Part shown: piece by piece, positions 55,274 through 63,534 of the stretch
Layout of the letters: every line of letters begins with the position of its first letter
Numbering within the stretch: position 1 is the stretch's first letter
NCBI RefSeq assembly: GCF_012271785.1
Contig: NZ_JAAWVT010000008.1
Location: forward strand, 124,001-188,000
DNA: 64,000 nucleotides
Source of the DNA: Paeniglutamicibacter terrestris
GTDB taxonomy: Bacteria; Actinomycetota; Actinomycetes; Actinomycetales; Micrococcaceae
Direction: 5' to 3'
Notes under the pieces: model-generated
What the model saw: only the letters and a program-made list of their open reading frames with translations
Told to the model about the DNA's origin: nothing
Databases searched by the model: none
Made by a program: the position numbers and the translations under genes

Positions 55274-55830
55274 TAGACGTCCAGCAGCTCGATTTCCTTG
55301 CGCTTGAGCAAGTCATCGACACCTTCGGTGTGGGACTTGGTCAGTGCGTCGAGCTCCTTTTCGGCGCGTGCGCCTTCGTCTTCGCCAACTTCTCCGTCCT
55401 TGACCAGCTTGTCAATGGCGTCCTTGGCCTTGCGGCGCAGGTTGCGCAGGGCCACCTTGGCGTCTTCGCCCTTAACGCGGACAACCTTGACGTATTCCTT
55501 GCGGCGTTCCTCGGTCAATACCGGCATGATCACGCGGATGGCCTTGCCGTCGTTGGACGGGTTAGCGCCAACCTCGGAATCGCCCAGCGCCTTTTCGATT
55601 TCACGCAGTGCTGTGACGTCGTAAGGGCTGATCATGATGGTGCGGGCGTCCGGGACAGCGAAGGAAGCCAGCTGCTGCAACGGGGTCGGGGTGCCATAGT
55701 AATCAACCATGACCTTGGCGTACATTCCCGGGTGTGCACGGCCCGTGCGAATCGCGGAGAAATCTTCCTTGGCGGATTCGATGGTGCGGTCCATCTTGTC
55801 GGCAACTTCGGCGAGGGTTTCCTCAATCAC
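55273..55830 (-). CDS. frr: Ribosome recycling factor
   Basis: RRF splits post-termination ribosomes together with EF-G. The 185-residue length is standard, and the sequence is typical: DKMDRTIESAKEDFSAIRTGRAHPGM, VDYYGTPTPLQQLASF and ALRNLRRKAKDAIDKLVKDGEVGEDE. It lies 97 bases downstream of pyrH and is fused in translation to cdsA by a one-base overlap. Confidence 0.98.
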   Translation of the reverse strand: MIEETLAEVADKMDRTIESAKEDFSAIRTGRAHPGMYAKVMVDYYGTPTPLQQLASFAVPDARTIMISPYDVTALREIEKALGDSEVGANPSNDGKAIRVIMPVLTEERRKEYVKVVRVKGEDAKVALRNLRRKAKDAIDKLVKDGEVGEDEGARAEKELDALTKSHTEGVDDLLKRKEIELLDV

Positions 55831-55927
55831 GGTCTACTCCTTAGAATCGGCTCCCAATGCGTGGGCTGCCGGGTAATTTTGGGCTTACGAACAATCCTAT
55901 GCCACGCGAGTGCCTGGCATGGGGCAC

Positions 55928-56671
55928 CTATACGGTGACGCGGGTACCGATCTGTTCACCAAGGATGGCGCGGGTGACGTTTCCGTCGCCTTCCATGCCG
56001 AAGACCATCATCTCCAACTTGTTGTCCTTGCACATGGTCATGGCGGTCTGATCCATCACGCGGATGTCCTTGATCAGTGCCTCTTCGTAGGTGAGGTGCT
56101 CAAGTTTGGTGGCGGAGGGATCCTTCTTGGGATCTGCGGTGTAGACGCCGTCAACACCGCTCTTGGCCATCAGCACCACATCTGCGTCAACCTCGAGGGC
56201 GCGCTGGGCTGCAACCGTATCGGTGGAGAAGTACGGCAGGCCGGCGCCGGCACCGAAGATGACCACGCGGTCCTTTTCCATGTGTCGGATGGCGCGGCGC
56301 GGAATGTAGGTCTCGGCGACCTGGGCCATGGAGATCGCTGACTGAACGCGGGTATCAACACCGGCTTGTTCCAGGAAATCCTGCAGGGCCAGGCAGTTCA
56401 TAACGGTGCCGAGCATGCCCATGTAGTCGGCGCGGGAGCGATCCATGCCCGAGGCCGAAAGTTCGGCGCCGCGGAAGAAGTTGCCGCCGCCAACCACGAT
56501 GGCGACCTCCACGGTGCCAACCGTCGCTGCGATTTGTTCAGCGATGCCGCGTACGGTGACCGGATCAACACCCAGCTTGCCACCGCCAAAGACCTCGCCG
56601 GACAGCTTCAACAAAACCCTCCGACGACGAGCTACTGGAAGATGCTGGTTCTGCTCGAGGGTTGCGTCCAT
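55928..56671 (-). CDS. pyrH: UMP kinase
   Basis: PyrH phosphorylates UMP to UDP with ATP and is a hexameric member of the amino-acid kinase fold. The 247-residue protein shows [24 protein letters not shown] and [25 protein letters not shown] 56671 is preceded by AGGAGGA at a rather long spacing. The gene order tsf-pyrH-frr is conserved. A hairpin upstream at 56773-56807 ends most tsf transcription, so pyrH may have its own promoter. Confidence 0.98.
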   Translation of the reverse strand: MDATLEQNQHLPVARRRRVLLKLSGEVFGGGKLGVDPVTVRGIAEQIAATVGTVEVAIVVGGGNFFRGAELSASGMDRSRADYMGMLGTVMNCLALQDFLEQAGVDTRVQSAISMAQVAETYIPRRAIRHMEKDRVVIFGAGAGLPYFSTDTVAAQRALEVDADVVLMAKSGVDGVYTADPKKDPSATKLEHLTYEEALIKDIRVMDQTAMTMCKDNKLEMMVFGMEGDGNVTRAILGEQIGTRVTV

Positions 56672-56772
56672 GGGGTCTTATTCCTCCTGCGTGCGGGTCA
56701 TAGTGGCCCGCATGGTTGCTAATTGGGGTGGTCGCTGCGCTTGCGCGAACGACCGTGTGAAGCTGGCAGGGA

Positions 56773-56807
56773 AAAGGGGCGGCCACCTTGTAGTGGCCAC
56801 CCCCTTT
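56773..56807 (-). terminator. Terminator after tsf
   Basis: AAAGGGG-GGCCAC pairs with GTGGCC-CCCCTTT around a 6-nt loop, with one mismatched position and an extra C. The minus strand continues with TTTTCCC. It lies about 70 bases past the tsf stop. Confidence 0.82.
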
Positions 56808-56879
56808 ACCAAGCTGTCAAGTAATTCGTTTCCGGTGCCTTGGCTCCGGAAACCAATTTACCTAACTTTTTTCAGATGC

Positions 56880-57719
56880 TTAGGCTCCAACGCGGAAACG
56901 TGAGAAAGCGGTGGCGTTTACGCCAGCTTCTTCCAACACCTTGCCCACGGTCTTCTTGGAATCCTTGGCGAAGGCCTGGTCAACCAGGACCTGCTCCTTG
57001 AAGAAGCCAGTCAGGCGGCCTTCAACGATCTTCGGCAATGCGGCTTCCGGCTTGCCTTCGGCAACGGCGGTTTCCATGGCGATGCGACGCTCGGACTCAA
57101 CGGTCTCGGCATCGATGTCATCGCGGGAAAGAACGGTCGGAGCCATGGCGGCGGTGTGCACAGCCACGTCGTGGGCAACGGTGGCAGCGGCTTCGCCGCT
57201 ACCGTCAACTGCAACGAGGACGCCAACCTGAGCCGGGAGGTCCTTGGAGGTCTTGTGCAGGTAAGCATCAACCGATGCACCCTCAACGCGGGAGAGGCGA
57301 CGAACGATAACCTTTTCGCCCAAAACTGCGCCGTCTTCGATGACTACGTCGGCCAGGGTCTTGCCCTCGACGTCAACAGCCAGCAGGGATTCCAGGTCGG
57401 CTGCTGCGGAGGAAACCGCAACGTCCAGAACCTTGGCAGCCAGGGCGATGAACTTGTCGCTCTTGGCAACGAAGTCGGTCTCGCAGGAAAGCTCGATCAT
57501 GACACCGACGGTTCCGTCGATGACCTTGGCGGCAACGAGGCCTTCCGAGGTCGAACGGCCTTCGCGCTTGGTAGCGCCCTTCAGGCCCTTGATGCGGATG
57601 AGCTCCATGGCTTTGTCGGCGTCGCCGTTGGCCTCGTCGAGAGCCTTCTTGACGTCCATCATGCCAGCGCCGGTGCGCTCGCGCAGTGCCTTAATGTCAG
57701 CAGCGGTGTAGTTTGCCAC
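56880..57719 (-). CDS. tsf: Elongation factor Ts
   Basis: EF-Ts is the nucleotide-exchange factor of EF-Tu. The protein of about 279 residues begins ANYTAADIKALRERTGAGMMDVKKALDEA, the conserved N-terminal domain, and holds the TDFVAKSD motif. I start at GTG 57719 because family members start at this point and GGGG lies 6 nt upstream; an ATG four codons earlier lacks a ribosome binding site. It follows rpsB across an intercistronic region with two strong hairpins. Confidence 0.98.
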   Translation of the reverse strand: MANYTAADIKALRERTGAGMMDVKKALDEANGDADKAMELIRIKGLKGATKREGRSTSEGLVAAKVIDGTVGVMIELSCETDFVAKSDKFIALAAKVLDVAVSSAAADLESLLAVDVEGKTLADVVIEDGAVLGEKVIVRRLSRVEGASVDAYLHKTSKDLPAQVGVLVAVDGSGEAAATVAHDVAVHTAAMAPTVLSRDDIDAETVESERRIAMETAVAEGKPEAALPKIVEGRLTGFFKEQVLVDQAFAKDSKKTVGKVLEEAGVNATAFSRFRVGA

Positions 57720-57761
57720 GTGCAACCCCATTCATAAGTGGTTTTGAGCTTTTTCGCCGAA

Positions 57762-57784
57762 GGACGGGCCATTGTGGCCCGTCC
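57762..57784 (-). terminator. Second intercistronic hairpin, rpsB-tsf
   Basis: GGACGGGCC pairs perfectly with GGCCCGTCC around a 5-nt loop, about 45 bases upstream of the tsf start codon. It is followed by GAAAAAG instead of a U tract, so pausing or RNA processing is as likely as termination. Confidence 0.55.
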
Positions 57785-57792
57785 CGCGGTTT

Positions 57793-57842
57793 GTTCCTGA
57801 TGCTGGTGTTTCCCTTGTTAGGGAAACACCAGCATCAGGAAC
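57793..57842 (-). terminator. First intercistronic hairpin, rpsB-tsf
   Basis: A perfect 22-bp stem (57793-57814 with 57821-57842, beginning GTTCCTGATGCTGG) around a 6-nt loop, starting 13 bases past the rpsB stop. It lacks a U tract. It should strongly limit read-through into tsf or mark a processing point. Confidence 0.75.
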
Positions 57843-57855
57843 CTTGGTTTTGTGA

Positions 57856-58767
57856 CTACTCGGCCGAAGCGGCCGGTGCCTCTTCTGCAGCCGGAGCTGC
57901 TTCAGCGACAGGTGCTTCTTCAGCAACCGGTGCGGCTTCAACAGCTGCTTCAGCTACCGGAGCGGCTTCAACTGCAGCTTCAGCGGCCGGAGCCTCGGTC
58001 TTGCCAGCTTCGAGCAGTTCGCGCTCCCACTCGGCCAACGGCTCGGCCGGGGCTTCGGTGTTGCCTGCAGCCTTGTTGTTGCGGGCGATGAGGCCAGCGG
58101 CAACGGCGTCTGCAACAACGCGGGTGAGCAGGTTGACGGAGCGGATGGCGTCGTCGTTACCCGGGATCGGGTAGGTAACTTCGTCAGGATCGCAGTTGGT
58201 GTCGAGGATAGCGACAACCGGGATGCCCAGCTTCTTCGCTTCGTCGATGGCCAAGTGCTCCTTCTTGGTGTCTACAACCCAGAGGACCGAAGGGGCCTTC
58301 GTCAGGTTGCGGATACCGCCAAGGTTGGTCTGAAGCTTGGTCAGCTCGCGCTTGAGCAGCAACAGCTCCTTCTTGGTGTGGCCCGAACCGGCAACATCCT
58401 CGAAGTTGATTTCTTCCAGTTCCTTCATGCGCGAGATGCGCTTGGAAACGGTCTGGAAGTTGGTGAGCATGCCACCGAGCCAGCGCTGGTTGACGTACGG
58501 CTGGCCAACGCGAGTAGCCTGGTCAGCAATTGCTTCCTGAGCCTGCTTCTTGGTACCGACGAACAGAACGGTGCCGCCGTGGGCAACAGTCTGCTTGACG
58601 AAATCGTAGGCGCGGTCGATGTAGGACAGCGACTGCTGCAAGTCAATGATGTAGATGCCGTTGCGCTCCGTGAAGATGAATCGCTTCATCTTCGGGTTCC
58701 AACGACGGGTCTGGTGTCCAAAGTGAACGCCGCTGTCGAGCAGCTGGCGCATGGTTACGACTGGCAT
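57856..58767 (-). CDS. rpsB: 30S ribosomal protein S2
   Basis: S2 binds the 30S subunit together with bS1 and is needed for initiation. ATG 58767 ([18 protein letters not shown]) has AAGGAGTT as ribosome binding site. The core is standard ([36 protein letters not shown]). The C-terminal ~45 residues are an imperfect Ala/Glu/Pro/Val repeat (units like EAAPVAE), a tail common in high-G+C actinobacterial S2 proteins and probably disordered. A nested stem-loop lies immediately before the ribosome binding site. Confidence 0.98.
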   Translation of the reverse strand: MPVVTMRQLLDSGVHFGHQTRRWNPKMKRFIFTERNGIYIIDLQQSLSYIDRAYDFVKQTVAHGGTVLFVGTKKQAQEAIADQATRVGQPYVNQRWLGGMLTNFQTVSKRISRMKELEEINFEDVAGSGHTKKELLLLKRELTKLQTNLGGIRNLTKAPSVLWVVDTKKEHLAIDEAKKLGIPVVAILDTNCDPDEVTYPIPGNDDAIRSVNLLTRVVADAVAAGLIARNNKAAGNTEAPAEPLAEWERELLEAGKTEAPAAEAAVEAAPVAEAAVEAAPVAEEAPVAEAAPAAEEAPAASAE

Positions 58768-59198
58768 GTCGCAACTCCTTCCGGCAGTAGCTGACCGGTC
58801 CATCACTGGACCGCGGTAACTGCCATGGTTATCGGTTGATGGTGCGCATCCGGAATTGGACGCGACCCCTGGCATGAGCAGAACGGCTAACCGTTCCCAA
58901 CCAAGCCCGTCCCGATATGAATCGGACCGTGGGCGTGGCGGTCACACAACATCAAGAACCACAAGCGTGGTTTTGTTGTGTGGATGACCCATACGCGAAG
59001 TCAGTTTCATGTGGTTCCTCAATCAGCACAGGCGTCATCAGGGCACAGAGAACCGCATGCTCAAGTGTACTACAGGGAAGTGGCCGCAAATTTGACTCAT
59101 CCGCACCCAGTTCAGGGATCTGCATCACATGGGATCTGCGTCCACAGCCAGTGTCCAGTGCGGCCCTGCCGAGCCGGATTTCGCGGATTCTGAAGGAC
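58768..59198. other. Divergent region rpsB / M23 gene
   Basis: These 431 bases hold the rpsB leader with its stem-loop (58783-58824), and to the right the promoter of the plus-strand M23 gene, whose position is not clear. An open frame through the right half (from 58917) is in phase with the M23 gene but lacks a signal peptide and family similarity, so I treat it as non-coding. Confidence 0.6.
58783..58824 (-). promoter_or_regulatory. Nested stem-loop in the rpsB leader
   Basis: An outer stem GGCAGT/ACTGCC (58783-58788 with 58819-58824) encloses an inner 7-bp hairpin CGGTCCA-TCAC-TGGACCG (58796-58813). On the rpsB transcript the structure ends 2 bases before the AAGGAGTT ribosome binding site, a suitable place for translational autoregulation by S2. 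Confidence 0.5.
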
Positions 59199-59720
59199 AT
59201 GAATACCGTTTCGACCTTAGCCAGTTTCATCATCGGATCGGCGCTTCTGCTGGTGCCCACCGTCAGCATGCCGCCGGGCACCATAGCTGCCAGTACCGTC
59301 ACTGCGCCATCACATGCCTGGCAATGGCCGCTGTCACCCAAGCCAAGCATCCTGAACCGCTTTGACCCGCCGGCCGAGCGCTGGCTCAGCGGGCACCGTG
59401 GTGTGGATCTTGAAGGATCCCTCGGTGCCACCGTCACGGCCCCGGCAGGGGGCATCGTTTCCTATGTCGGAACGATCGTTAATCGTCCAGTACTGGTGAT
59501 CAGCCACGGTTCCGGATTACTGTCCAGCTTCGAGCCGGTACGCAGCACCTTGAGTGTTGGCGCCATTGTGGCTACAGGAGATGAGATCGGAATGATCGGG
59601 ACCGGCGCCCACTGCAATGCCCGCTGCCTGCATTGGGGGCTGCGACTGGATGGCCAATACATTGATCCGCTGCTGACGATCCTTGATACCCGACCCTCGA
59701 TTCTGCTGCCTCTCGATTAG
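59199..59720 (+). CDS. M23-like (LytM-domain) exported protein
   Basis: A 173-residue protein with an N-terminal signal peptide (hydrophobic core ASFIIGSALLLVPTV) and a LytM-type domain: His66 and Asp70 in GHRGVDLEG, and His145 in CLHWGLRLDG. The first histidine of the usual HxH motif is Cys143, so the catalytic base appears missing while the three zinc ligands remain. ATG 59199 has GAAGGA just upstream. In actinobacteria such genes often lie divergent from rpsB. It may act as a cell-wall hydrolase regulator or bind peptidoglycan instead of cutting it. Confidence 0.85.
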   Translation: MNTVSTLASFIIGSALLLVPTVSMPPGTIAASTVTAPSHAWQWPLSPKPSILNRFDPPAERWLSGHRGVDLEGSLGATVTAPAGGIVSYVGTIVNRPVLVISHGSGLLSSFEPVRSTLSVGAIVATGDEIGMIGTGAHCNARCLHWGLRLDGQYIDPLLTILDTRPSILLPLD

Positions 59721-59735
59721 CCGATGGAGCTGAGG

Positions 59736-60920
59736 CTACGAGCCGAAGTCCGCGATCGCTTCTTCGTAAACCCTGAGCATCAGGGCAGTCTGCCGGCTTT
59801 GCAGGAACGATGTCGGGTCGAAGGACGCCGTCACCGGGCCCGCACCCGAACTCACTTGCTCAACACAGCGCTCGAGTGCCGCGGCCAGGTCTTGAACCGA
59901 GTCGCCAGCGGTCAGCCAGTACGTCCCGGCGGGCAGGTCTTCGGCGATGGACTTGTCGCTGAGCAAACTAGGAGTTCCCAAGGCTGCTGCCTCGAATACA
60001 GTCATCCCTTGGGTCTCGAAACCCTGGGATGTTTGGACCAGTGCATCGGCTCGCCGAAGTTCGGTGAGCATTTGTTCATAGGGGACCTTGCCGCGGATAA
60101 GAACCGTTGGCTTATCACTGGCTTTAGCTTTCGCTTCGGCCTTGGCCCGGTCGGCACCGTCACCAAAAATGTGGATCTCGGCGTCGATGTTTGACATCTG
60201 AACGGCATCGAGGAACGGCAGCAGCCTCTTCTCGGCGCTGAATCTACCGACCCAGGCCAACCGTGGGCGTGCCGAAGGCTCCGGGACGGGTGAGGCCAGC
60301 AACTGCTCGGCGATGGAGTCATCCATCCCGTTGGGAACCACATCTACCTCGGGGAAGACCCCTTGGTCTTGCAACAGCCGGGCGAAGTGGCTCGACGGTG
60401 CGGTGACCCGCTGCGCGTTTTCGGTAAAACGGGCGAGGTAGGTCCAGGCATCCGCAGCCACCGGCTGGCCGGTGCGCAAGAAGGCTCGCTGGGCCAGCCC
60501 GAAGCCGCGTTGGACTAGACCCGGCAGCGGCATGGTTGCCGCGATCCCCACGTCGAGACGGTTGTGCATGGTGTGTACGACCGGAACGTTGCGTCGGTCA
60601 GCGAAGCGGTAACCGATCAGGGCCTGCCAGAAGTCGGCCTGGATGTGCACCACGTCTACCGGTCCGCGTGCCGCCATGGCTCGATCCAGCGCCGTATCGC
60701 TAATACCACCGGGAATACACAACGAGTACTCCCCCGGCCCCAAAGGGACGGAGGCCAACTCGATGATGGCCGGATCCGCTGTGTGGGTGCCCCGGTACTT
60801 CGGCGACACGATCGTCACGCGGTGTCCTGCTAGTTCAAGGAATCGCCGCTGCAGTCGGACCGAGGTCTGCATGCCACCGAGGGTGTCGGGGTGCTGGTCA
60901 ATGAAGATGGCGCAATGCAT
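59736..60920 (-). CDS. GT4 glycosyltransferase
   Basis: This 394-residue GT-B enzyme has an N-terminal acceptor domain (MHCAIFIDQHPDTLGGMQTSV, VVHIQADFWQAL, VVHTMHNRLDVG) and a C-terminal donor domain (RLAWVGRFSAEKRLLPFLDAV). The E-x7-E motif lies in QGFETQGMTVFEAAALG. The fold and motif are of the PimB/MshA group of nucleotide-sugar retaining enzymes. Convergent with the M23 gene and followed upstream by a tRNA, it is not in an obvious operon. Acceptor and donor are unknown; a glycolipid or wall polymer is plausible next to a second GT4 gene and a phosphatidyltransferase. Confidence 0.92.
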   Translation of the reverse strand: MHCAIFIDQHPDTLGGMQTSVRLQRRFLELAGHRVTIVSPKYRGTHTADPAIIELASVPLGPGEYSLCIPGGISDTALDRAMAARGPVDVVHIQADFWQALIGYRFADRRNVPVVHTMHNRLDVGIAATMPLPGLVQRGFGLAQRAFLRTGQPVAADAWTYLARFTENAQRVTAPSSHFARLLQDQGVFPEVDVVPNGMDDSIAEQLLASPVPEPSARPRLAWVGRFSAEKRLLPFLDAVQMSNIDAEIHIFGDGADRAKAEAKAKASDKPTVLIRGKVPYEQMLTELRRADALVQTSQGFETQGMTVFEAAALGTPSLLSDKSIAEDLPAGTYWLTAGDSVQDLAAALERCVEQVSSGAGPVTASFDPTSFLQSRQTALMLRVYEEAIADFGS

Positions 60921-61142
60921 GAACCGAGGTTTTCCTTTCGGGCGAGCCGGTGGGAGCCGGTTCCTGAAGCGTTAGGGCGTGGTTGGGGGAACGATATAAA
61001 GCCCGTTGTCCTACCCGCCTTGAGCCTATCTGAGATGGCGTATTCATTAAGGCGACTACGCTTTCTTGCCGCGCTTAGCCTCCAACAAAAAACGACCCAG
61101 CCCACATCCTTGACATCAGGATCGAGCTAGGCCGTTCATCTG

Positions 61143-61216
61143 TAGGGCGGGTGGGGCTTGAACCCACGACAAAGGGATTATGAGTCCCCTGCTCTAACCA
61201 ACTGAGCTACCGCCCC
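61143..61216 (-). tRNA. tRNA with anticodon CAU (tRNA-Ile2 or elongator tRNA-Met)
   Basis: A complete 74-nt cloverleaf is present: acceptor GGGGCGG paired with CCGCCCT, D-arm GCTC/GAGC, anticodon arm GGGGA-CTCATAA-TCCCT, T-arm GTGGG-TTCAAGC-CCCAC and discriminator A. No CCA is encoded. The anticodon CAU excludes most options. The anticodon-stem pattern resembles the lysidine-modified tRNA-Ile2 more than initiator tRNA; elongator tRNA-Met cannot be ruled out by eye. Confidence 0.92.
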
Positions 61217-61340
61217 TAACCGGTTCATTTCGTATTCCGCCACCATCGGCGGCGAAACGCGAAACGTCCCCAGTCATCCTAATGGATTCCCACGCGGGTT
61301 TTCATCTTCCACGCCAAAAGGACAATCTTGATGACTCCGC

Positions 61341-62528
61341 CTAGGGCAAGAAGTCCTCGGCGGTTGCTCCGCGGTACAGCGCTTCAAACGTATCCATGGT
61401 CTTGGTTTGACTGTGTTTGGCCGCCTTTGAATGCCCTGCCTTACCCATGACGGCCCGTTCCTCCGGGACGAGGGCAAAGATGGAATCCAACCTGCTGGCC
61501 AGGTCCTCACGATCCCCCGGCTCAAAGAGGTACCCGTTGGAACCGTCGTCAACTAGATGCGGCAGCGCCATGGCATTAGCCAATACCACCGGCCGGGAGG
61601 CCGAGAGCGCCTCGAGCGTCACCAGTGACTGGAGCTCAGCGGTTCCGGGCTGGCAGAACACATCGCAGCGCAGATAGGCGCTGCGCAGCTCGGCGTCGTC
61701 CACATGGCCCAGGAAATGGACCCTTGAGGACAAACCCAGTTCGGCGGCCTGCTTCTCTAGCGGACCGCGCTGCTCTCCCCCACCAACAATTTCTAGGTGA
61801 GCTTCGGGCGAGGTCTTCATGAGCTTGAGGGCATCAACAATTTCATTGACGTTTTTCTCAACAGCCAGCCGACCAACAAACAAAATGGTGGGGTACGGGT
61901 TGCGCTCAATGACTTCGCTCTCGCCGCGTTCGTAGTTGCTCGACTCAATCCCATTGGACAGCGGAAGCACGTGGTTCAGGCGCGCCTGTTGGCTCATGGC
62001 CCGAGCCGCCAGCGGCGTCGGGGTAGTGACGACGTTCGCCTTACCCATAATCTTGCCCATGTCACGCCAGGAGTTGCGGGCAACGATGCGTTTGAACCAC
62101 TTAGGGAAGGGAAGGAACGGATCAAGGTTCTCCGGCATGAAGTGGTTGGTGGCTACGGTCCGAATTCCCTGCTTATTCGCATACGCCAGCACACCCTGAC
62201 CAATCATGTAGTGGCATTGTGCGTGAGCCACGTCGGGATTGATCCTTTTCAGCAACCGCTTGATCTCCGGGTTAATCTCCCACGGGAAGCAGATCCTGAA
62301 GTATTCATGGGTCGGCACCGAATGCGAGCGCAATCGGTGCACGGTGGCTTCGGGAGTGACTTCGCTAAACGAAGGACCGGAATCGGGACGGGTGGTAATC
62401 ACGTGCACCTCGTGCCCGCGTTCAGTCATCGCAATGGCCAGTCGATGGCAAAAGACAGCAGCACCGTTCACGTCCGGATAATAAGTCTCCGCCGCAATCA
62501 CGATTCTCAATGGTTTCTCGCCCGTCAC
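61341..62528 (-). CDS. GT4 glycosyltransferase
   Basis: This 395-residue GT-B enzyme starts at GTG 62528 and shows the usual features: an N-terminal IVIAAETYYPDVNGAAVF with the acceptor loop, PDVAHAQCHYMIGQG, a donor domain LFVGRLAVEKNVNEIVDAL, and E-x7-E in AELQSLVTLEALSASRP. The sequence is of the MgtA/PimB-like group that modifies diacylglycerol or phosphoinositides in actinobacteria, but this is inference. It shares little sequence with the GT4 gene on the other side of the tRNA. Confidence 0.92.
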   Translation of the reverse strand: MTGEKPLRIVIAAETYYPDVNGAAVFCHRLAIAMTERGHEVHVITTRPDSGPSFSEVTPEATVHRLRSHSVPTHEYFRICFPWEINPEIKRLLKRINPDVAHAQCHYMIGQGVLAYANKQGIRTVATNHFMPENLDPFLPFPKWFKRIVARNSWRDMGKIMGKANVVTTPTPLAARAMSQQARLNHVLPLSNGIESSNYERGESEVIERNPYPTILFVGRLAVEKNVNEIVDALKLMKTSPEAHLEIVGGGEQRGPLEKQAAELGLSSRVHFLGHVDDAELRSAYLRCDVFCQPGTAELQSLVTLEALSASRPVVLANAMALPHLVDDGSNGYLFEPGDREDLASRLDSIFALVPEERAVMGKAGHSKAAKHSQTKTMDTFEALYRGATAEDFLP

Positions 62529-62622
62529 AGGGTGTATTCACTCCTTGACATGGCCGTTATTCGAGGCCATGGTCGTTGTTTCATTGTCTTGTGTGGCGTG
62601 TGGAGCGTACCCGGGGGTTCCG

Positions 62623-63534
62623 CTATTTGCTTTCAGCAAGCTTGGTACGTCGTTTGGCTTCGGCCCTGCGTTCGAGCACCTCCGGATGGTGGCGCGACAG
62701 AGCGATCACCCCAACGATAGCAATGCATCCGGCCGCAACCATGGTTAGTGCAATGGCGGGTCGAACATTGGGATCGAGTTCACCAAATATCGCAATCCCA
62801 ATGCTAATTCCTACAATCGGGTCAATGACCGTCAGCCCGGCAATGACCAGGTCCGGAGGACCCTTGGAATATGCATTCTGGACAAAGTACGAACCCAGCA
62901 GGCCGGCCACGATGACGGCCAGAACCGAATACCAGGAAACGTTGGCGATGAAACGTCCGTTGGGGTCAAGAAGCGCCACGGAGATGGTCCGGACCAGCAC
63001 CGCAACAAATCCGAAAAGTACTCCCGCTCCCAGGATGTAGAAGAACGCTCCCAGCCGGTGAGGGAAGAGCAGCAACGATCCGCCAAACACCACCACGGCG
63101 ATGGCGAGGATCAAGATCGTGTGCAGTTCCTGGCCTGAAGTAATCCGGTGGTTCTCGGCGCTGACCTCGATGGCCAAGATGACGAACGCGGCGCTTCCGA
63201 GCATGCAGGCAATGATCGCCAGTATGGTGGGCCGATTCATCTTGATGTTGTATTCACGGGCATTAACAACCGTGGTGATCACCAGAGCAATGGCACCAAT
63301 GGGTTGAACCACGGTCAACGGTGCACTGGCCAAGGCATAGACGTTTAGGGCCATGCCCACGCCCAGCAGCAATAATCCAAAGACCCAGCGCGGAGTTCTG
63401 AAGAGACGAGCGATCCCCAAACCGGTCACGTTCAGGCCGCCGGCGCTTGACCTAACGGCGCTGGATTGGCGCTGGGTGCCAAAGGCCAGGAAAAAGGCGC
63501 CAGCGACCGCAGCGCAGACCGCCAGCCAGATCAT
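62623..63534 (-). CDS. DMT-superfamily (EamA/NIPA-like) transporter
   Basis: A 303-residue membrane protein with about nine or ten helices. I start it at ATG 63534 (MIWLAVCAAVAG), with GGGGA 5 nt upstream and a 4-base overlap (ATGA) with the preceding phosphatidyltransferase gene. ALNVYALASAPLTVVQPIGAIALVITT and GPPDLVIAGLTVIDPIVGISIG are DMT-type repeats. Coupling to the lipid gene hints at a role in lipid or polymer export, but no substrate can be read from sequence. The C-terminal tail is rich in Arg and Lys. Confidence 0.87.
   Translation of the reverse strand: MIWLAVCAAVAGAFFLAFGTQRQSSAVRSSAGGLNVTGLGIARLFRTPRWVFGLLLLGVGMALNVYALASAPLTVVQPIGAIALVITTVVNAREYNIKMNRPTILAIIACMLGSAAFVILAIEVSAENHRITSGQELHTILILAIAVVVFGGSLLLFPHRLGAFFYILGAGVLFGFVAVLVRTISVALLDPNGRFIANVSWYSVLAVIVAGLLGSYFVQNAYSKGPPDLVIAGLTVIDPIVGISIGIAIFGELDPNVRPAIALTMVAAGCIAIVGVIALSRHHPEVLERRAEAKRRTKLAESK

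Noticed and set aside
61143-61216. tRNA as attachment site of an island
   Set aside because: No integrase, no repeated 3-prime end and no phage genes near it.
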